From Tetracentron sinense (taxonomy: Eukaryota > Streptophyta > Magnoliopsida > Trochodendrales > Trochodendraceae), in NCBI GenBank assembly GCA_015143295.1, contig CM026554.1, forward strand, positions 30,145,531 through 30,209,530: DNA of 64,000 bases, written 5' to 3'. The position numbers were made by a program, and so were the translations under genes. A model generated the notes under the pieces. That model was not told where the DNA came from. It did not search any database and was given only the letters and a program-made list of their open reading frames with translations. The stretch's first letter is position 1; each line of letters begins with the position of its first letter. Below are positions 10,401-22,160 of the stretch, one piece after another.

Positions 10401-12480
10401 TTGTTACTCCTGATCACCGCCTTGTAACCTAGGAAGACTGTCACTGGGGCTAGCATTTCTACGTTGCTAGCGCCACTCCCAGTTGCACTCTCACCTATGG
10501 CAAGAAAGATAGATTTTGTCAGCTAGTTGTGGTCCAGTGGCTCATTATAAATTTTTTGTCTTATTATCCCTGAAAGGAGAGTACAATAAGATTGAATTCA
10601 GCTAGCAAAATCCAAATTTATTTCATGGGGAATAAATGGGATTTTTAAAAAAAATTCCAATAATTTAATGCTATTTTTTTTTTAAAAAATGTTTTTAATT
10701 TTAACTTATTAAACTATATAATATATACTTATTGTATTAAGTATGGAATAATTACTATATTAAGTATAGTTTATAATTAATAAGTATGAATAATTTACAA
10801 TATAATCTATAATCAATGAGTATTAAATAAGTATATTTTATACTTATAAATAGTATTTATCTATCTATATGTACTTCTATACTACTATATATAACAGAGT
10901 TAAAACTCTCTTCCTTATATCACCTAAGCGTGCTTTTCATCTGTGAAGTCACCTAAGGGTGCTCTTCATTTGTGAAGACACCTAAACAAAATAATGGGAC
11001 CCACTACTCTCTTTCTCATTCCATCCCAATTATCTCTCCCCACGTACACTTTTCAAATTTTACACGTTTCAAGAAGTGGGTCCCACTTTCTTCTTCTCTA
11101 CGTGACTCCTCAGTTTGTATGTCACGTTCATTTCATTTCCTAACAAAGGAGATTTCTTGGTAATCCAATGCAAAAATAGTCTGAGGATATTAGAAGTAAC
11201 TTTATAGAGGATCTATAGCTCTGTGACAAGAAACCTAATGTTTCTTGTGAGGACCCCGTCAATATCGAGTACGATTTCACTTGGACATGGATCATTTTTT
11301 GTAGTTTATAATTTATGCCATAATTTATTTTATTAGCTCCCATCAAGTTAATACATTTTTTTCCCAAAAAAAAAAAACGGTAATTTCAATTGATCTTCTT
11401 GTGTTTTGTTATTAACATATAAAAAGAGCAAATCAAAGGATAACTGAAGTGACTAATTCTTACAAAGTATAACTAAAAAAATGATTATTCAAATTTATTT
11501 TCGTGTGTTTTCTCTATAAACTTTATGTTAATTGCTTAGTATTAGTATCAGATTTACTTCTGATTTTAATTATCCGGGGTTGAATTCCAACCAAACAAAA
11601 GAATGGACATGTTTTTCATCTCAATATGTTGTTTCAAACTTCAATTCTAAAGATAATGGAGTACAAAATTCTGAGAAATATATAATTTTGTGCAACAAGG
11701 ATGTTTTGTCTATTGAAGGGTTTTGTTTCATGTTTCCTCTTTAGTGTTTATGTTTCTTTAAGCTAGAACATGTGGTAAAATTGATCTTGAGATGTATGAA
11801 CGTGATTTTACTATCTGGGTGTGGTTTCAGGGATATGAGTTTAGCTCAACCCTAAAAAATCATATGTATTATGCTCAAAGCATGTTGGATCCAATAGTTT
11901 TTGTGATATTTCTTTATAAAATTGTGGAATACATTATTTTACGAAAGAATTAAAGAGGCAATTGAGTATTAGATATTCTTGGTAACACATTCTTTATCAT
12001 AACATTCTTCTGTACATGATAAATTACTAAACTCATATTTAATTTGTCTTAGATCTTCTACTGCAAGCCCTAACATATGGTTAATTTTTACCTCGGTTAT
12101 CTGGAATCACCTACCAAAGGAAGTCATCTCTCTTCGGATTTCATGGACAAAGAAATATGACTATGTTTTAAAGCATGGGCCAAATAAAACAGATTCCTTA
12201 TATTGTTTATGAGGATACTTAATCAATTTCAATTATAACAACTCTACATTTTTTTTTTACTTTTTGTGTAAGTTGATTATCTTATGTGCTTTTGATTATT
12301 GCTATATGCTTTATGGGGTTGATTAAATTAGTACGAAGGATGCTAAAATTCTTTAACATTCAATTAATTATCTCTCTTTGTGGAATTACTTGTCATTTGA
12401 TGGAAATGAAAAATGCTAGTTAATGAAATTGAAAAATGCTAGACATGACCATCCATTTCATAGTTCGGGTGCTACCCAAA
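10401..12480. other. Intergenic, AT-rich, no gene seen
   Basis: No recognisable gene or element with ends. Two near-copies of CACCTAAG-GTGCT-TTCAT-TGTGAAG lie at about 10920-10982. The rest is low-complexity AT-rich sequence. Confidence 0.45.
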
Positions 12481-13185
12481 TAAGATAAGTAAAATGAAGA
12501 ATCTCATAAGACGTATAAGGAACCCACAAGACTTATAAGATGTACAAGGAACTCACAAGACTCATAAAATGCATAAAGAACTCACAAGGTAATTGAAATA
12601 CATTTGAGTTAAAGCATGAACTTAAAGTATGATGTTCAAGATTTTACATTTGTTATCTTGTCTTAACTTCTGCATTCTGATTATGTATATGTGATGATGA
12701 ACTGTACCCTGCATGACATATTAATGTATTGTAACCTGATTAGTTAGTAGTATGTATACACTGAGTATTCAATACTCAGCTGAACTGTTATTTCGGTAGA
12801 TTTCATGTTGGTCGGTCGTGCTCCAGAGACATGGGTCAAGGAGGTTCATGGAAAGCAAGAGCTTGCTCGGGATTATCATGCAGATGTTAGGGGTCTTGAC
12901 ATGTGGCCTTATGGTTGAGTTGAGTGGGAGAGACATGTATTTTGAGATTTTGTTTTGGGAATTTTTATGTAGGCTTTAATTAATAACTCAAGTGTTGGAC
13001 CTTTTGTATATAATGTAATTTTTATTTAGTCTTTTATCTATGTTAACACTTGGAAGAACTTGTATATAGAAGAAATTTTCAAGTTCACTATTTATCATGT
13101 CTTATATACTCTTTGTAAGATGATTTTCCATATAAATCATGTTGCCAAAGTATCATAACTTCTAGGTGATAATTGGGGCGTGACA
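12480..13185 (+). mobile_element. 5'-truncated LTR fragment related to the 50049-59674 family
   Basis: Ends in GGGGCGTGACA at 13185, close to the GGGGCGCGACA end of the solo LTR at 54523-56850. It contains ATACTCAG followed by a TTATTTCGGTAG stretch, as that LTR does near 56400-56450. At 12505-12600 it has repeats of CATAAGGAACTCACAAGAC, the complement of the TTATGAGTCCTTGTGAGTTC minisatellite in the LTRs at 50049 and 53885. The 5' end is missing or too diverged to place. Confidence 0.55.
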
Positions 13186-13329
13186 GCTCTATATCAAATA
13201 ATCAAACAGATTTTAAGATTGCTACAAATCATGAATGTATGGGGGCTTTGATGCTAAAGAGAAGTTATACTCTCTCCTCAATATCTTGTTCTATATGTCA
13301 AAGGAGAAGAGTACAACTCCCTGTTCTGA

Positions 13330-13515
13330 CAGTGGTTATCCTTTATTGAGTGAGGTGATCCTCCATTAGTTGCGCTCAACCATCCTTAAGACAGCCCCTA
13401 TTGGAGTGTTTGATTGGACTTACCCTTATGACACCTTAGAGGCTACTTCTGTCACACTATGTGTATTTAGAGAGTGTGTTAGTTACATAATAACATTTCA
13501 ACCGAAAAAAAAAAT
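13330..13515 (+). mobile_element. SINE/LINE-like retroposon tail
   Basis: Contains GGACTTACCCTTATGACACC and ends CAACCGAAAAAAAAAA. The same sequence, complemented, occurs at 23705-23960 and partly at 945-1049, each bounded by a T run on the plus strand. Repeated occurrence with an A tail suggests a retroposon family. The head and its promoter boxes are not identified. Confidence 0.45.
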
Positions 13516-13758
13516 CATCCATTAGTCAAAGCCTTTTTAGAGTGATTGAGTGAGTTTACCCTTAACTCTGTGTGTTTAGGTGTTACTTTACCTCCTTAAT
13601 TGCATTAGGCTATGTAATCTAAAGTGTAGTCCTCATTGATCCACAGGGAGAGAGTCACAGCCACAGCCACATGGAGCCAGGGGGCTAAACCCCCCCCCCC
13701 CGGCGAGATTTTGAATTTTTTTTTCCTATTGTATGCATAGGAGTGTAGCTTGGCACAA

Positions 13759-13925
13759 GGGCGGAGCCCTAGGAGGATGGGGGCTTTAGTCCCCCTAAAC
13801 GTAAAAATAACAAATATTCATGATACAAACATATGCTATGGTCATGAACTTTCCCCTCCCCCCAAAAAAAGAAAAAAATTCTGGAGGCATAGCCCCCCCC
13901 CCACAAGAGAACCCTGGCTCCGCCT
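13759..13925. mobile_element. Small MITE with GGCGGAGCC termini
   Basis: GGGCGGAGCCCTAGG at the left faces CCCTGGCTCCGCC at the right. The element is about 167 bp with long C and A runs inside. A second, partial copy of the same end (GGAGCCAGGGGGCTAAACC with a C run) lies at about 13673-13740. Confidence 0.55.
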
Positions 13926-14612
13926 GTTGGTCCATGTCCATTCACTCATTCCTAGGGTTAAGTAATCAAACCTTAGTTTTTAAAAAGAAGGAAAACAAAA
14001 ACATTAATTTTAATTTTTTTAAGCTTAACCATAGTTAAAAAGAGTATTAAAAGAGACATGTGACTAAGACATTAGACTAAATAGACTAATATTGCGTGCT
14101 GTGCAAATCACTGCCCAAAAAAACAAAGGAAATCAATGACCATCATTTTTTTTTGGCTGACCGATACACGGTTAGGCTGCCACCACCCGGTTAGTTGGTT
14201 AGTATACGTTCTAAGCTAGGAGCTGGTAGAGATTACAACACTCACACCCTCTTTGGAATGGAACCCAGACCCTTTTTTTTTTTTGGTTGGACCAGTTGAG
14301 TGGTGACTAACACACGCTACCGATGGGGCCATCACCTAGAAGTGCGATTTGGTTAGCCTACCTATTAGACGGGTTGGGAATGACAAAGTTATTCAACTTA
14401 TTTAGGGTACAGACTGGAAAGGGATGAAACACCATCATTCATCATGTGGTGCCGCGCTATGGTAAACTTGCCTAGTGTACAAGTAGGGCTGGCAATTGGC
14501 CGGAGGGCGGAGACTTTCCTCTAGTATTTAACCGTTAGCGCCCTCTCTAAAACCCAAATCTCTCTCTCTCTCTCTTTGTTTATTCGGAGCCCTAATTCCT
14601 GATTCTTGAACA
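13926..14612. other. Promoter-side intergenic region of the polymerase subunit gene
   Basis: Contains two T-run-bounded fragments (about 14147-14220 and 14272-14340) similar to each other in the TTGGTTAG/GACTAACACAC words, probably retroposon tails. A CT-rich tract at about 14556-14577 lies about 36 bp before the ATG, the position of a pyrimidine patch in plant core promoters or leaders. No clear TATA box was seen. Confidence 0.45.
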
Positions 14613-17600
14613 ATGGATCCACAACCAGAACCAGTGAGCTACATCTGTGGAGGTAACATCATCTTTTCCTCTTCCGATCCATTGTTTTTTTCTGGTTTAA
14701 AACCAGAAATTCTCGCTTTTAATCTTCATATTTCCATGTCTTCATCTTCTGTTTTTCAAGAACTTTTTTATTTATTTTTTCGGTGTCGAGCTCTGATCTG
14801 TCTGATATTTTAATGGGTAGATTGCGGGATGGAAAATACTCTGAAGCCAGGCGACGTGATTCAATGCCGTGAGTGCGGTTACCGCATCTTGTACAAGAAA
14901 CGCACCCGCAGAAGTAAGCAATTTTAACAGCTAATCCCATCCATATATTTTCTATAATTTCCTGTTGAATCTTGAATGGGTTTATCTTGACATGAATATA
15001 TTCGGGGTTTTTTTGTTCTTCTTTTCAATTCAGTAGTAGTCATCACCTAGTTTAACTGGTTTCTTAGTTCTGGTTCAAGACATCTCATATTACTAATTTA
15101 CTACTATATTTAAGCTTTGAACCTAAGGAAAGAAACAATTTTGGGGGAAGTTCATGACTGAATCTTACAACTATTAATATTGAGGCATTCATAGCACAAT
15201 GTGTGTCGTGATACATGATATGGTTGAACGTTTAATCGTGTATTGAGCTTAATCTTGCATAAAATTTATTGACTAGGAGACATTGGTTTATTATGTTGAG
15301 GCATACCGTCATTTGTGCCGAAAGAACCCTTCGGCTGAAGACGCAGATTGCTTCCCTGCTGGAACCAAAGGGGGGGGGGGGGCGATGGGTGAATTTAAAT
15401 TTTAAAATGTTTCAAACCGGATAATTAGGATCCGGGTTTGATTTTAATCAGAGACTAAAACTCCCATGATTTTCATGTTTTATTTGAGCGAGTGTTTGAT
15501 CTCTTGAATGAGAGAAAATACTCATTTGTATTGTTTCTTTAGTCCCACATTGCTTACGGTAAGAGATATCTATGAGTTTATTTATCCCTAAACAACCAAG
15601 TCTTATAGTGAATCTCTACTACCAATTCCTTTAGACTATTCCTTGGGTGCGTGAGCTGCGCTCGCAGTGAGGCAAGCGCGCACACAGGCTCGGGTGTGGC
15701 TTGCAGGCAAAGGGCTTTGGGCACTATTGAGGCGCATTTTGCACGTGCGCATCGTCGCTCTTTATTTTGTCTGATCTGGATCGTCCATCTCATCTTCACT
15801 GTTGATTAAGGTTGATCATGATTGATTGATCTTCTGGGGTTGATCAGATTCGTCTGGTCATGGCTTAGGCTCGGATCCAATTTGAGTCGTCCAATCTTGG
15901 GTGTTCGATCCCAGAACCAACATGGGGATGTCAGGTGGATAATGCCATGATTGCTTAGGTCAATGGGTGTAGACCCATCATTGTGAAGTATGAGTTTGTA
16001 TGACCTTTGGTCTGACCCTGAGTGCTTGGAAATAGACTTTGGTCTAGCTTCAAATTAAGTTGTAGAATGCTTTCGAACTTCTCAACCATCCATTGTAGAA
16101 TAGTCCACATGTGGACCATTCGATTGCCTGATATAAAATCCAGATAAGGTAGAATAATTGGATCTGTCATACGGATAGAACCATATGGGCGGTAATCTGA
16201 TCTCAGATGGAACCTATATTGGACCATCTACACACCCAAACATGGTCACTTTTGGGTTGGATTAATCATGGATATGCCTAAACTCATGACCAAACAGAGT
16301 TAAAACATGATAAACCAGAGTAATGCTAAATCTGTGGCCAAACGTAATTTGGTCTAAGTTAGTTTGATTAACTATAAATCTATAGCCAAACAGGATTATA
16401 GCAGAGTTGATTCTAGAAACTCATAATCAGCCTATACAAAATCTAAGAATTTGTGACCAACAGACTAGGACCAGTCCTAATTTGGAACAGTTTGGAACCA
16501 GGATTAGACTAAACCAGATTAGGTCTAACCTTGTAACCAAACAAACCCTTAGAGCCTGAAGGGAAAAATAGTAATTGACCAAATAATCAAATAGATTCTT
16601 TCTATTAAGCAGTTGGGACTTTAGGACATTTGGATAATTGGCAAACCTTAAATGAAGTGTTTATTTATATGCATATTTTATTTTAAAGGGCATCCTAATG
16701 GAAGATCGGTTCCCTCTCTTCTACTAAGTAGTGCAAACCTGTAGGGAAGACCAGAGAGAGTCCGAACTAGTTATATGATTGTATCTCGGAGATAGTGCTG
16801 CCACATCTCTTGCTAATGAGAGGCTTCGTTTATCTTCAAGAAAGACTCTTTGTTACACCTCTTAGCGAAGCGATTCTCAATTATAATTAATCAACTAAAT
16901 TGCTTGATTAATTATCTGTTATTATTTGTCTATATTTCTAATTGGTTATGTGTACAGAGATTTAGCCCAAAATACCCAACATATTAGCCTTTTGAATAAC
17001 AATCATGTGATAAGGCACACAAATTGGATATTCGATGACAATATCTCTTATATAATAGTGCTCTCTTGAAGTTCCTGCCTTTTGTTATCCATCAAATTAC
17101 ATTAGTCGGGGACATTATTGCACTTTTATATAAATCTTTATGCGTTGTATAAGTCCCCAAGCTATAAATTTCTTCTATTATGTTGCAAACTCAAAGGGAA
17201 TGTAATTGAAATTGTGTTAAAAGAGAAAGAAGGGGACGAACCTGCATACGAAAAGAAAAGCCCCAAAACAGTGAAGCCTTGAACTGTACAAGTGCATGAA
17301 TAATGAAAAATGTTCCCTAAAACACTAGTTCCCTTGCTTAGAACATGGTTATTTTTTAGTTACAAAGTGTGATTCGGTTAAAACTTAAAAAGAGAAATGT
17401 TGAAGAGATTAATAGATTTGCTACAAAAATAAAATAATAATAGATTTGCAATTGGAAGGAAACAATTTTAATTTCCAATTGATTGTTATACAGAATGGTT
17501 TATCTGCAAAAATTATTGTACTGGGATCCTTCAAATTCTCCTGGATGTCTTTTGATAGGAAGCATTTTTTTGGGATCCGTCTCAAGATCAGCTTTTGTAT

Positions 17601-18596
17601 GAAAATTTCACTTGCATGTTTACAAGTTGAAAAGTAATTGTAAAGTATCACAATAATGTTGAAAATATTAATATATTACAGCATTATTATTGTACTCGGA
17701 GATTTGTATTGAAGCAAGTCCAACCCCTAGATCCATGCCCATAGCTGTGCACCTTTGTGACTTGTATATTACCATCACATCTTTGTAACCCAACCTTTCA
17801 GGCAGTTTGTGGATCATACTTGATGATTATGAAGTAGAAGTTAATGAAGTTGAGGGGTTTACATCGTAATGGTTGCTTACTTGACAAGGACGATGCTACT
17901 GTACACACTAAGGCTAATAAAAGCTTGTTGATCAAACAGGGTTGCTTCTCTAACTCTTTGGTTGTCATTTGAATCATTTGATCATCTAGGTGATTTCCTC
18001 TTCATAGTGACTTAGACATCAAGGTAGAGTTGGGCCCATGTAGACTTATATTATAAAGAATACATTGTAGACATAGGGTTCCTCTGTATCTCTTTTTAAT
18101 CATGAAGGTGGATCCTCTTATCCTGATTAGTTGAACATCTGGGGAAAATGAGGATGATGTATGCCTCAAAATGAGAATATAAGAATTAGAAGGCTTAAAT
18201 GTTTCTTAGGAGGCATCTACTAGAGGTGGATTAGGTTGCCCTCATCTCATTTAAAATTGTTGTGGACTAGCAAATTTCTGTTAAAATTTCTATTAATTTA
18301 ATAAGAACAAAAATTAGCATTCCTGAGGTGTTTGTTCTGGGACATTGTGCATTGTGAAAATGTGGTGTTGATCCCTTTGCCTCAGGCATAGGCTATAGAT
18401 TGGATTCTCAGTTTCTTAGGCAAAAAGGGAAAAAAATGTATCTTGGTTTATTTGTAAACCCTGATGTATTTGGTTTTGTATTTTTACCTGTTTATCTATT
18501 AGTTAACCCTGTTGGTTTGAATTGTATGTTCCTTAACAATTCCATTTATGGTGATGTCTTATGTTTGGTGCAGTTGTTCAGTATGAAGCACGTTGA
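14613..18596 (+). CDS. NRPB12: DNA-directed RNA polymerase subunit 12 (RPABC4-like zinc ribbon), three exons
   Basis: Spliced coding exons are 14613-14652, 14821-14913 and 18574-18596: 156 bases, 51 residues plus stop. Both introns are GT...AG. The product starts [13 protein letters not shown] and ends with VQYEAR. It has the subunit's zinc-ribbon cysteines as two CX2C pairs (C12/C15 and C29/C32) and the basic tail [11 protein letters not shown]. Length and layout match plant NRPB12-type proteins of 51 residues. Family knowledge: this small subunit is shared by nuclear RNA polymerases (II, IV and V, and I/III in eukaryotes generally) and helps hold the assembly around the bridge region. Intron 2 is 3660 bp and holds a solo LTR (15294-16981). 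Coding is intact, so the gene is probably functional. Confidence 0.93.
15294..16981. mobile_element. Solo LTR, 1688 bp, with target duplication TATTA, in intron 2 of NRPB12
   Basis: Starts TGTTGAGGC and ends ATACCCAACA. TATTA occurs directly before (15289-15293) and after (16982-16986). The short TGTTG...CAACA termini suit a Ty1/copia LTR, but with no internal region the lineage is unknown. A G run lies at about 15370-15382. The stretch about 16230-16550 with repeated GACCAAACA words, ending GTAACCAAACAAACCC, may be a MITE nested in it. Confidence 0.88.
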
Positions 18597-19234
18597 AGAA
18601 GAGAATGTGAAAAGATTGGGCACACATTGAGTCCTAGTAAGTATGTGGTTCTTAATTTTGTCTATGGTCTTAAAAGGAACAGTTTGATCCAAACTAAATG
18701 GTTGGTTCTGAGGTAGTAAAATTGTGTTGGTGTCGGAAGCTTTAGATTGTAACAGATAGAATAGCACAGGAGGGTTGGGGTGCATTTCATGTCGCCTCTG
18801 ATTAATAGCAGTTCTTTGGTAAGCTAGAAGTTCATCGTCTCCCTAAACAAGGATATGCCATTAGTACACTCAATGCTTAACCAAATACTTGGGATCGGCA
18901 ACATGAATCTCATTTTACAATTTCGTTATATGAAAAGTCATAACTTGGTCTTTTTTTTTTTTTAACAAGTACATATTTCTAATAAAGATGATGGTCCACC
19001 TTAGTGTAGGCATGTAAGATGTTAGATATCATCAACCATTGTCTTAAGGTCCCCCAACTCTCGAGGAGAAGGTTGGTCACATGGTGTTGCTATCCTATAA
19101 GAGGGAGATGGTTTGACACTTGTAATCACCACATAGCGGCTTTGGAAGAATGTAATTAGAGCTAGCATTTCTGCACTTTATTTTTGCATTTTCTCATGCA
19201 TTGTAATGGGATTTTGCTTAGGGTCCAGTCTTTT
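18597..19234. other. 3' flank of NRPB12, no further gene
   Basis: Should contain the 3' UTR of the polymerase gene. Small open frames on both strands have no family features. A segment at about 19085-19160 (GGGAGATGGTTTGACACTTG) repeats the host sequence around 9890-9915. Confidence 0.4.
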
Positions 19235-19775
19235 GTGATACTTATAAAGTTTGACACTTTGCACTTTGTTATATTAGTTAGGAAATTTGAGTCACTTTGT
19301 CAAGGTTTCTAACAAATTTAATTTTTACCATCATGAGATTTCAAGTCTTATCATTTTTTTTATCAAATTTAAAATCATTCTTTTTGTTGCATTTGAAGTT
19401 TTAGGGAAATTGCAACCTAAGAGGTGAAAAACTCTATACATTTAGTTCTCAAAAGGAACTATATAAAACTTGCGAAGTGCGGACTTTTTAAGTCTTAGAA
19501 AAAAAATCCTTAGGGTCAGAAAGATTCTTTTTTTTTAGACTTATAAAGTCTGCAAGTTTTGAGAGGTTAGTAACACTTCAAATGCAGCAAAAATAATAAT
19601 TATTTTTTGTTAAATCTCATAAAAATGGTGAGATTTGAAATCTCATAATAGTAAGAATTAATGTAAAAATTAATCTTGTTAGTTAAAAAAGCTTGACAAA
19701 GTGACTTGAATTTCCTAACAACTGTAATGACAAAGTGCCAAGCTTTATTAATCTTACCAAAAGAAGGGACCCTTA
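19235..19775. mobile_element. Foldback MITE with arms of about 195 bp
   Basis: The left arm (about 19240-19430) and the complement of the right arm (about 19565-19770) share long blocks: GCACTTTGT, GTTAGGAAATT-AAGTCACTTTGTCAAG, TTAATTTTTAC, ATGAGATTTCAA, and TTTTTG-TGCATTTGAAG. The 130-bp spacer holds TATAAAACTTGCGAAGTGCG. No coding sequence or clear target duplication. A transcript across it would fold into a long hairpin. Confidence 0.7.
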
Positions 19776-20126
19776 GGCCAACATAAAAAATAGGAAAAAC
19801 TATCTTTTGGGCACATGACAGAGGTCTCTGTGCTGAATGTATAAGATAGAAAGGAGTGTCTCTGAACAATAATCAGTTGGGATGATTTGTAGTCGGTTAC
19901 TGCAAAGGGTCCCTCATGATGCCAAATAGGAAAAGAAGGTTAGGGTTAGTATTTATTGTTGTCAGAAAAGTACAACTAAAAGACAATGCCGTCTTTTGAA
20001 AAACTAAGTTTAACCATGTTTTCCTATGTGGCATTGTGAGGGATTTTTGCAATTTCCGTTGCAAAGGTCCATTGCAGAATTATTGTTCTCGTGTCTCCTT
20101 ATCAAAATTAAAAGGGGAGTGCAAGT

Positions 20127-20542
20127 TAGGGCTGTAAACGGATCGGATTTAGATCGGATCTGTTTATATCTGAATTCGATCCGATTATATATCTTATTGA
20201 TCCAAATCCGATCCGATATTCATGGAATTCTGAACTACCCGATCCGAGTTCGAATCCGTTTATTTTCTTAAGATACAATCCTAACCTGGTCTGATTAATG
20301 TTAATTTTTTAAAAACTCTATTTTAATAATATAAAAATCTAATAAAACTTTATCTTAATAATATTTTATGTTTTAAAAAAATCTCTGTGATAATAGGTGA
20401 AAAGTTATTATAATCGGATTGGATCACCCTATATCCGGATCCGATCCGATTATAATCGGATTCCACCTTTGCGATCCGAATCGGATCTGTAGGATCTTAG
20501 TCCAGAATTTTGCTAATCGGATTGGATCCATTGACAGCCCTA
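20127..20542. mobile_element. hAT-like MITE with TAGGGCTGT termini
   Basis: TAGGGCTGTAAACGGATCGG at the left faces ATCGGATTGGATCC-ATTGACAGCCCTA at the right. Inside both arms are many copies of GATCCGAT/ATCGGATC. TAGGGCTGT ends with GATCGGAT-rich arms are familiar in plant hAT-type MITEs. The flanking 8-mers (GTGCAAGT and GCTTTAAC) do not match, so no target duplication remains. Confidence 0.7.
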
Positions 20543-20804
20543 GCTTTAACCCTTATTTTAAGAACAAGATAGTGATGGGTTCCATGCTGTGCGATTGAAC
20601 TCTAAGTTCAATTTCACCCACTTGCCAACATGTGTCCTTTAAATCTATATCAACTATGGTTAAAATTACTAATTCAACAATCTAACCTTGATTAAAAAAT
20701 TATTCAAAAAATTAATCCAAAGAGTTAAACTTTTTAACTAGGGTTAAAAGGGGCTATGTGAATGCGGTTGAACTCAGTGGGTTCAATCACAATTTGGCAG
20801 GATT

Positions 20805-21003
20805 CGGACCGGTTCGAGGGAGTTCGGATGGACAACAATGCTAGCTGTTGTCCTGTTGCCCGGTTGTGCTTGAAAAAACAAGTGAGGCCCTCTCTGTTTA
20901 TGTGGCCTACCTTGTTGAATGTGAACCCCTTATTTTTCAAGCACAACCGGACAATAGCGCAACAGCTAACACTGTTGCCCATCCGAACTCGGTTCAAGGC
21001 AGC
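20805..21003. repeat. Near-perfect long inverted repeat (about 70-bp arms)
   Basis: The left arm at about 20808-20880 (GTTCGGATGG, AACAATGCTAGCTGTTG, CCGGTTGTGCTTGAAAAA) is mirrored by the right arm at about 20930-21002 (TTTTTCAAGCACAACCGG, CAACAGCTAACACTGTTG, CCATCCGAAC). The loop is about 50 bp. Because of the symmetry, the two strands encode similar peptides (RLCLK, FKHNR), which shows that the open frames here are artefacts of the repeat. It is a hairpin-forming MITE or small-RNA precursor candidate. Confidence 0.75.
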
Positions 21004-21700
21004 CTGGCCTAAATCAAATTAGCAATTTCATAGGGAAAGGAATCGTAGCCCGAGTCTCGGGGAGTTTGGACATAATCAATTGTGATTGAACTTGGGAGAG
21101 ATGTCAATTGAAAGGCCTTTGTGAGTGCTATCGAACTCTCCCATGTTCATTCGCAATTGAACAGGATTCGGACTCAGTTTCGGAACTGCATACTTGCACA
21201 AGTGAGCAGTGAATGGAAGGACACATGTTTTTATGTTGCTTAACAAAGAGTCAAACTTGGCAGCAATGCTCAATAACTTTCTTCCACCTCAAATATCAGT
21301 GTCACTAGGTGTCACATTGGATTGTAACACTGTAACCCCCCAAAAAAAATCCATCAAGAAAGCTGTCAATAAAAAATAATAAAATTTGGAAACTCTGTCT
21401 ATTAAAAGTTCAACGGATGTGAGAGAATCCACCGTTTTCTCTCTCCTATAAAATACATTTTCCTCCCTCACAAACTCTCTGCAATTGGTGATGCGACCAT
21501 AGTCGAGCAATCACGAAAGAAGTTGCTGCTGTCTTAGCCTTAACAGAAGCAGCAGCAATAGGCTCAGTTTTCTTGAATTTTTTCTATAAGCGGATTTACA
21601 CCTTTTGGTTCATGAATCAATCTGTTCCTCAAGAAATGCATGACAACTTGTGGTCAGGTCTCCATTGAGAGAATCTACAATTTTTAGTGGGTTTCAACTT
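21004..21700. other. Intergenic repeat debris
   Basis: Contains 21286-21345, whose complement resembles 22655-22720 (shared words GTTACA, CCAATGTGA/TCTGATGTGA, GTGACA-TGATATT). The two form an inverted pair around the LINE fragment. No gene is supported. Confidence 0.35.
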
Positions 21701-22160
21701 TTTTTTTTTTATGAGAGAAAACCCCAACCCCATCAAAGACTAAGGGAGGGCTGCCCAAACCGGGCCAAAATGCGCCTACACTCCTAATGAAGAAAAAAGA
21801 TCAAATCAAAACAGCTACGGGCCCAAGCCCAGCGCCAAAAGCCGCCAACCTATGCGCATAAGCATTGGCCGATCTTGGAGTGAAGAGGATCTGAAACTCG
21901 GTGGCCTGCACTAGCAATTCACGGATATCGTTAATCACCACACCAATCTCCCAAGGACTTTTGGGCTGCACCCAGAGATGACCTCCACTAGAGCCAAGGC
22001 ATCCGATAGAACCACTACTTGACTCCATCCCCGAGCTAGAGCAAGTTGAAGGGCACAACGAACGGCTACTGCTTCAGCCACTAGAGGGGATCCCCCAGAC
22101 AATGCTAACCCAAAGCCTCCCAGAATACAACCTCTAGAATCGCGAGCTAAGCCTCCAGAC
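21701..22160 (-). pseudogene. LINE fragment: RNase H-like (RVT_3) domain and 3' tail
   Basis: Read on the minus strand, the sequence encodes pieces of the plant non-LTR retrotransposon RNase H fold: a GLARDSRGCILGGFGLALSG-type strand pair, then LVAEAVAVRCALQLA, then VVLSDALALVEVI. After a frame change come INDIRELL, ATEFQILFTPRSANAYAHRL and AAFGA. A 3' UTR ends in ten A residues (T run at about 21701-21710 on the plus strand). Everything upstream is missing, so it is a 5'-truncated L1-type copy with at least one frameshift. RVT_3 domains also occur in host genes, but the A tail directly after the domain favours a LINE. Confidence 0.75.

Noticed and set aside
20734..21022. Overlapping 86-87 codon frames on both strands
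   Set aside because: They mirror each other because the DNA is an inverted repeat; not genes.
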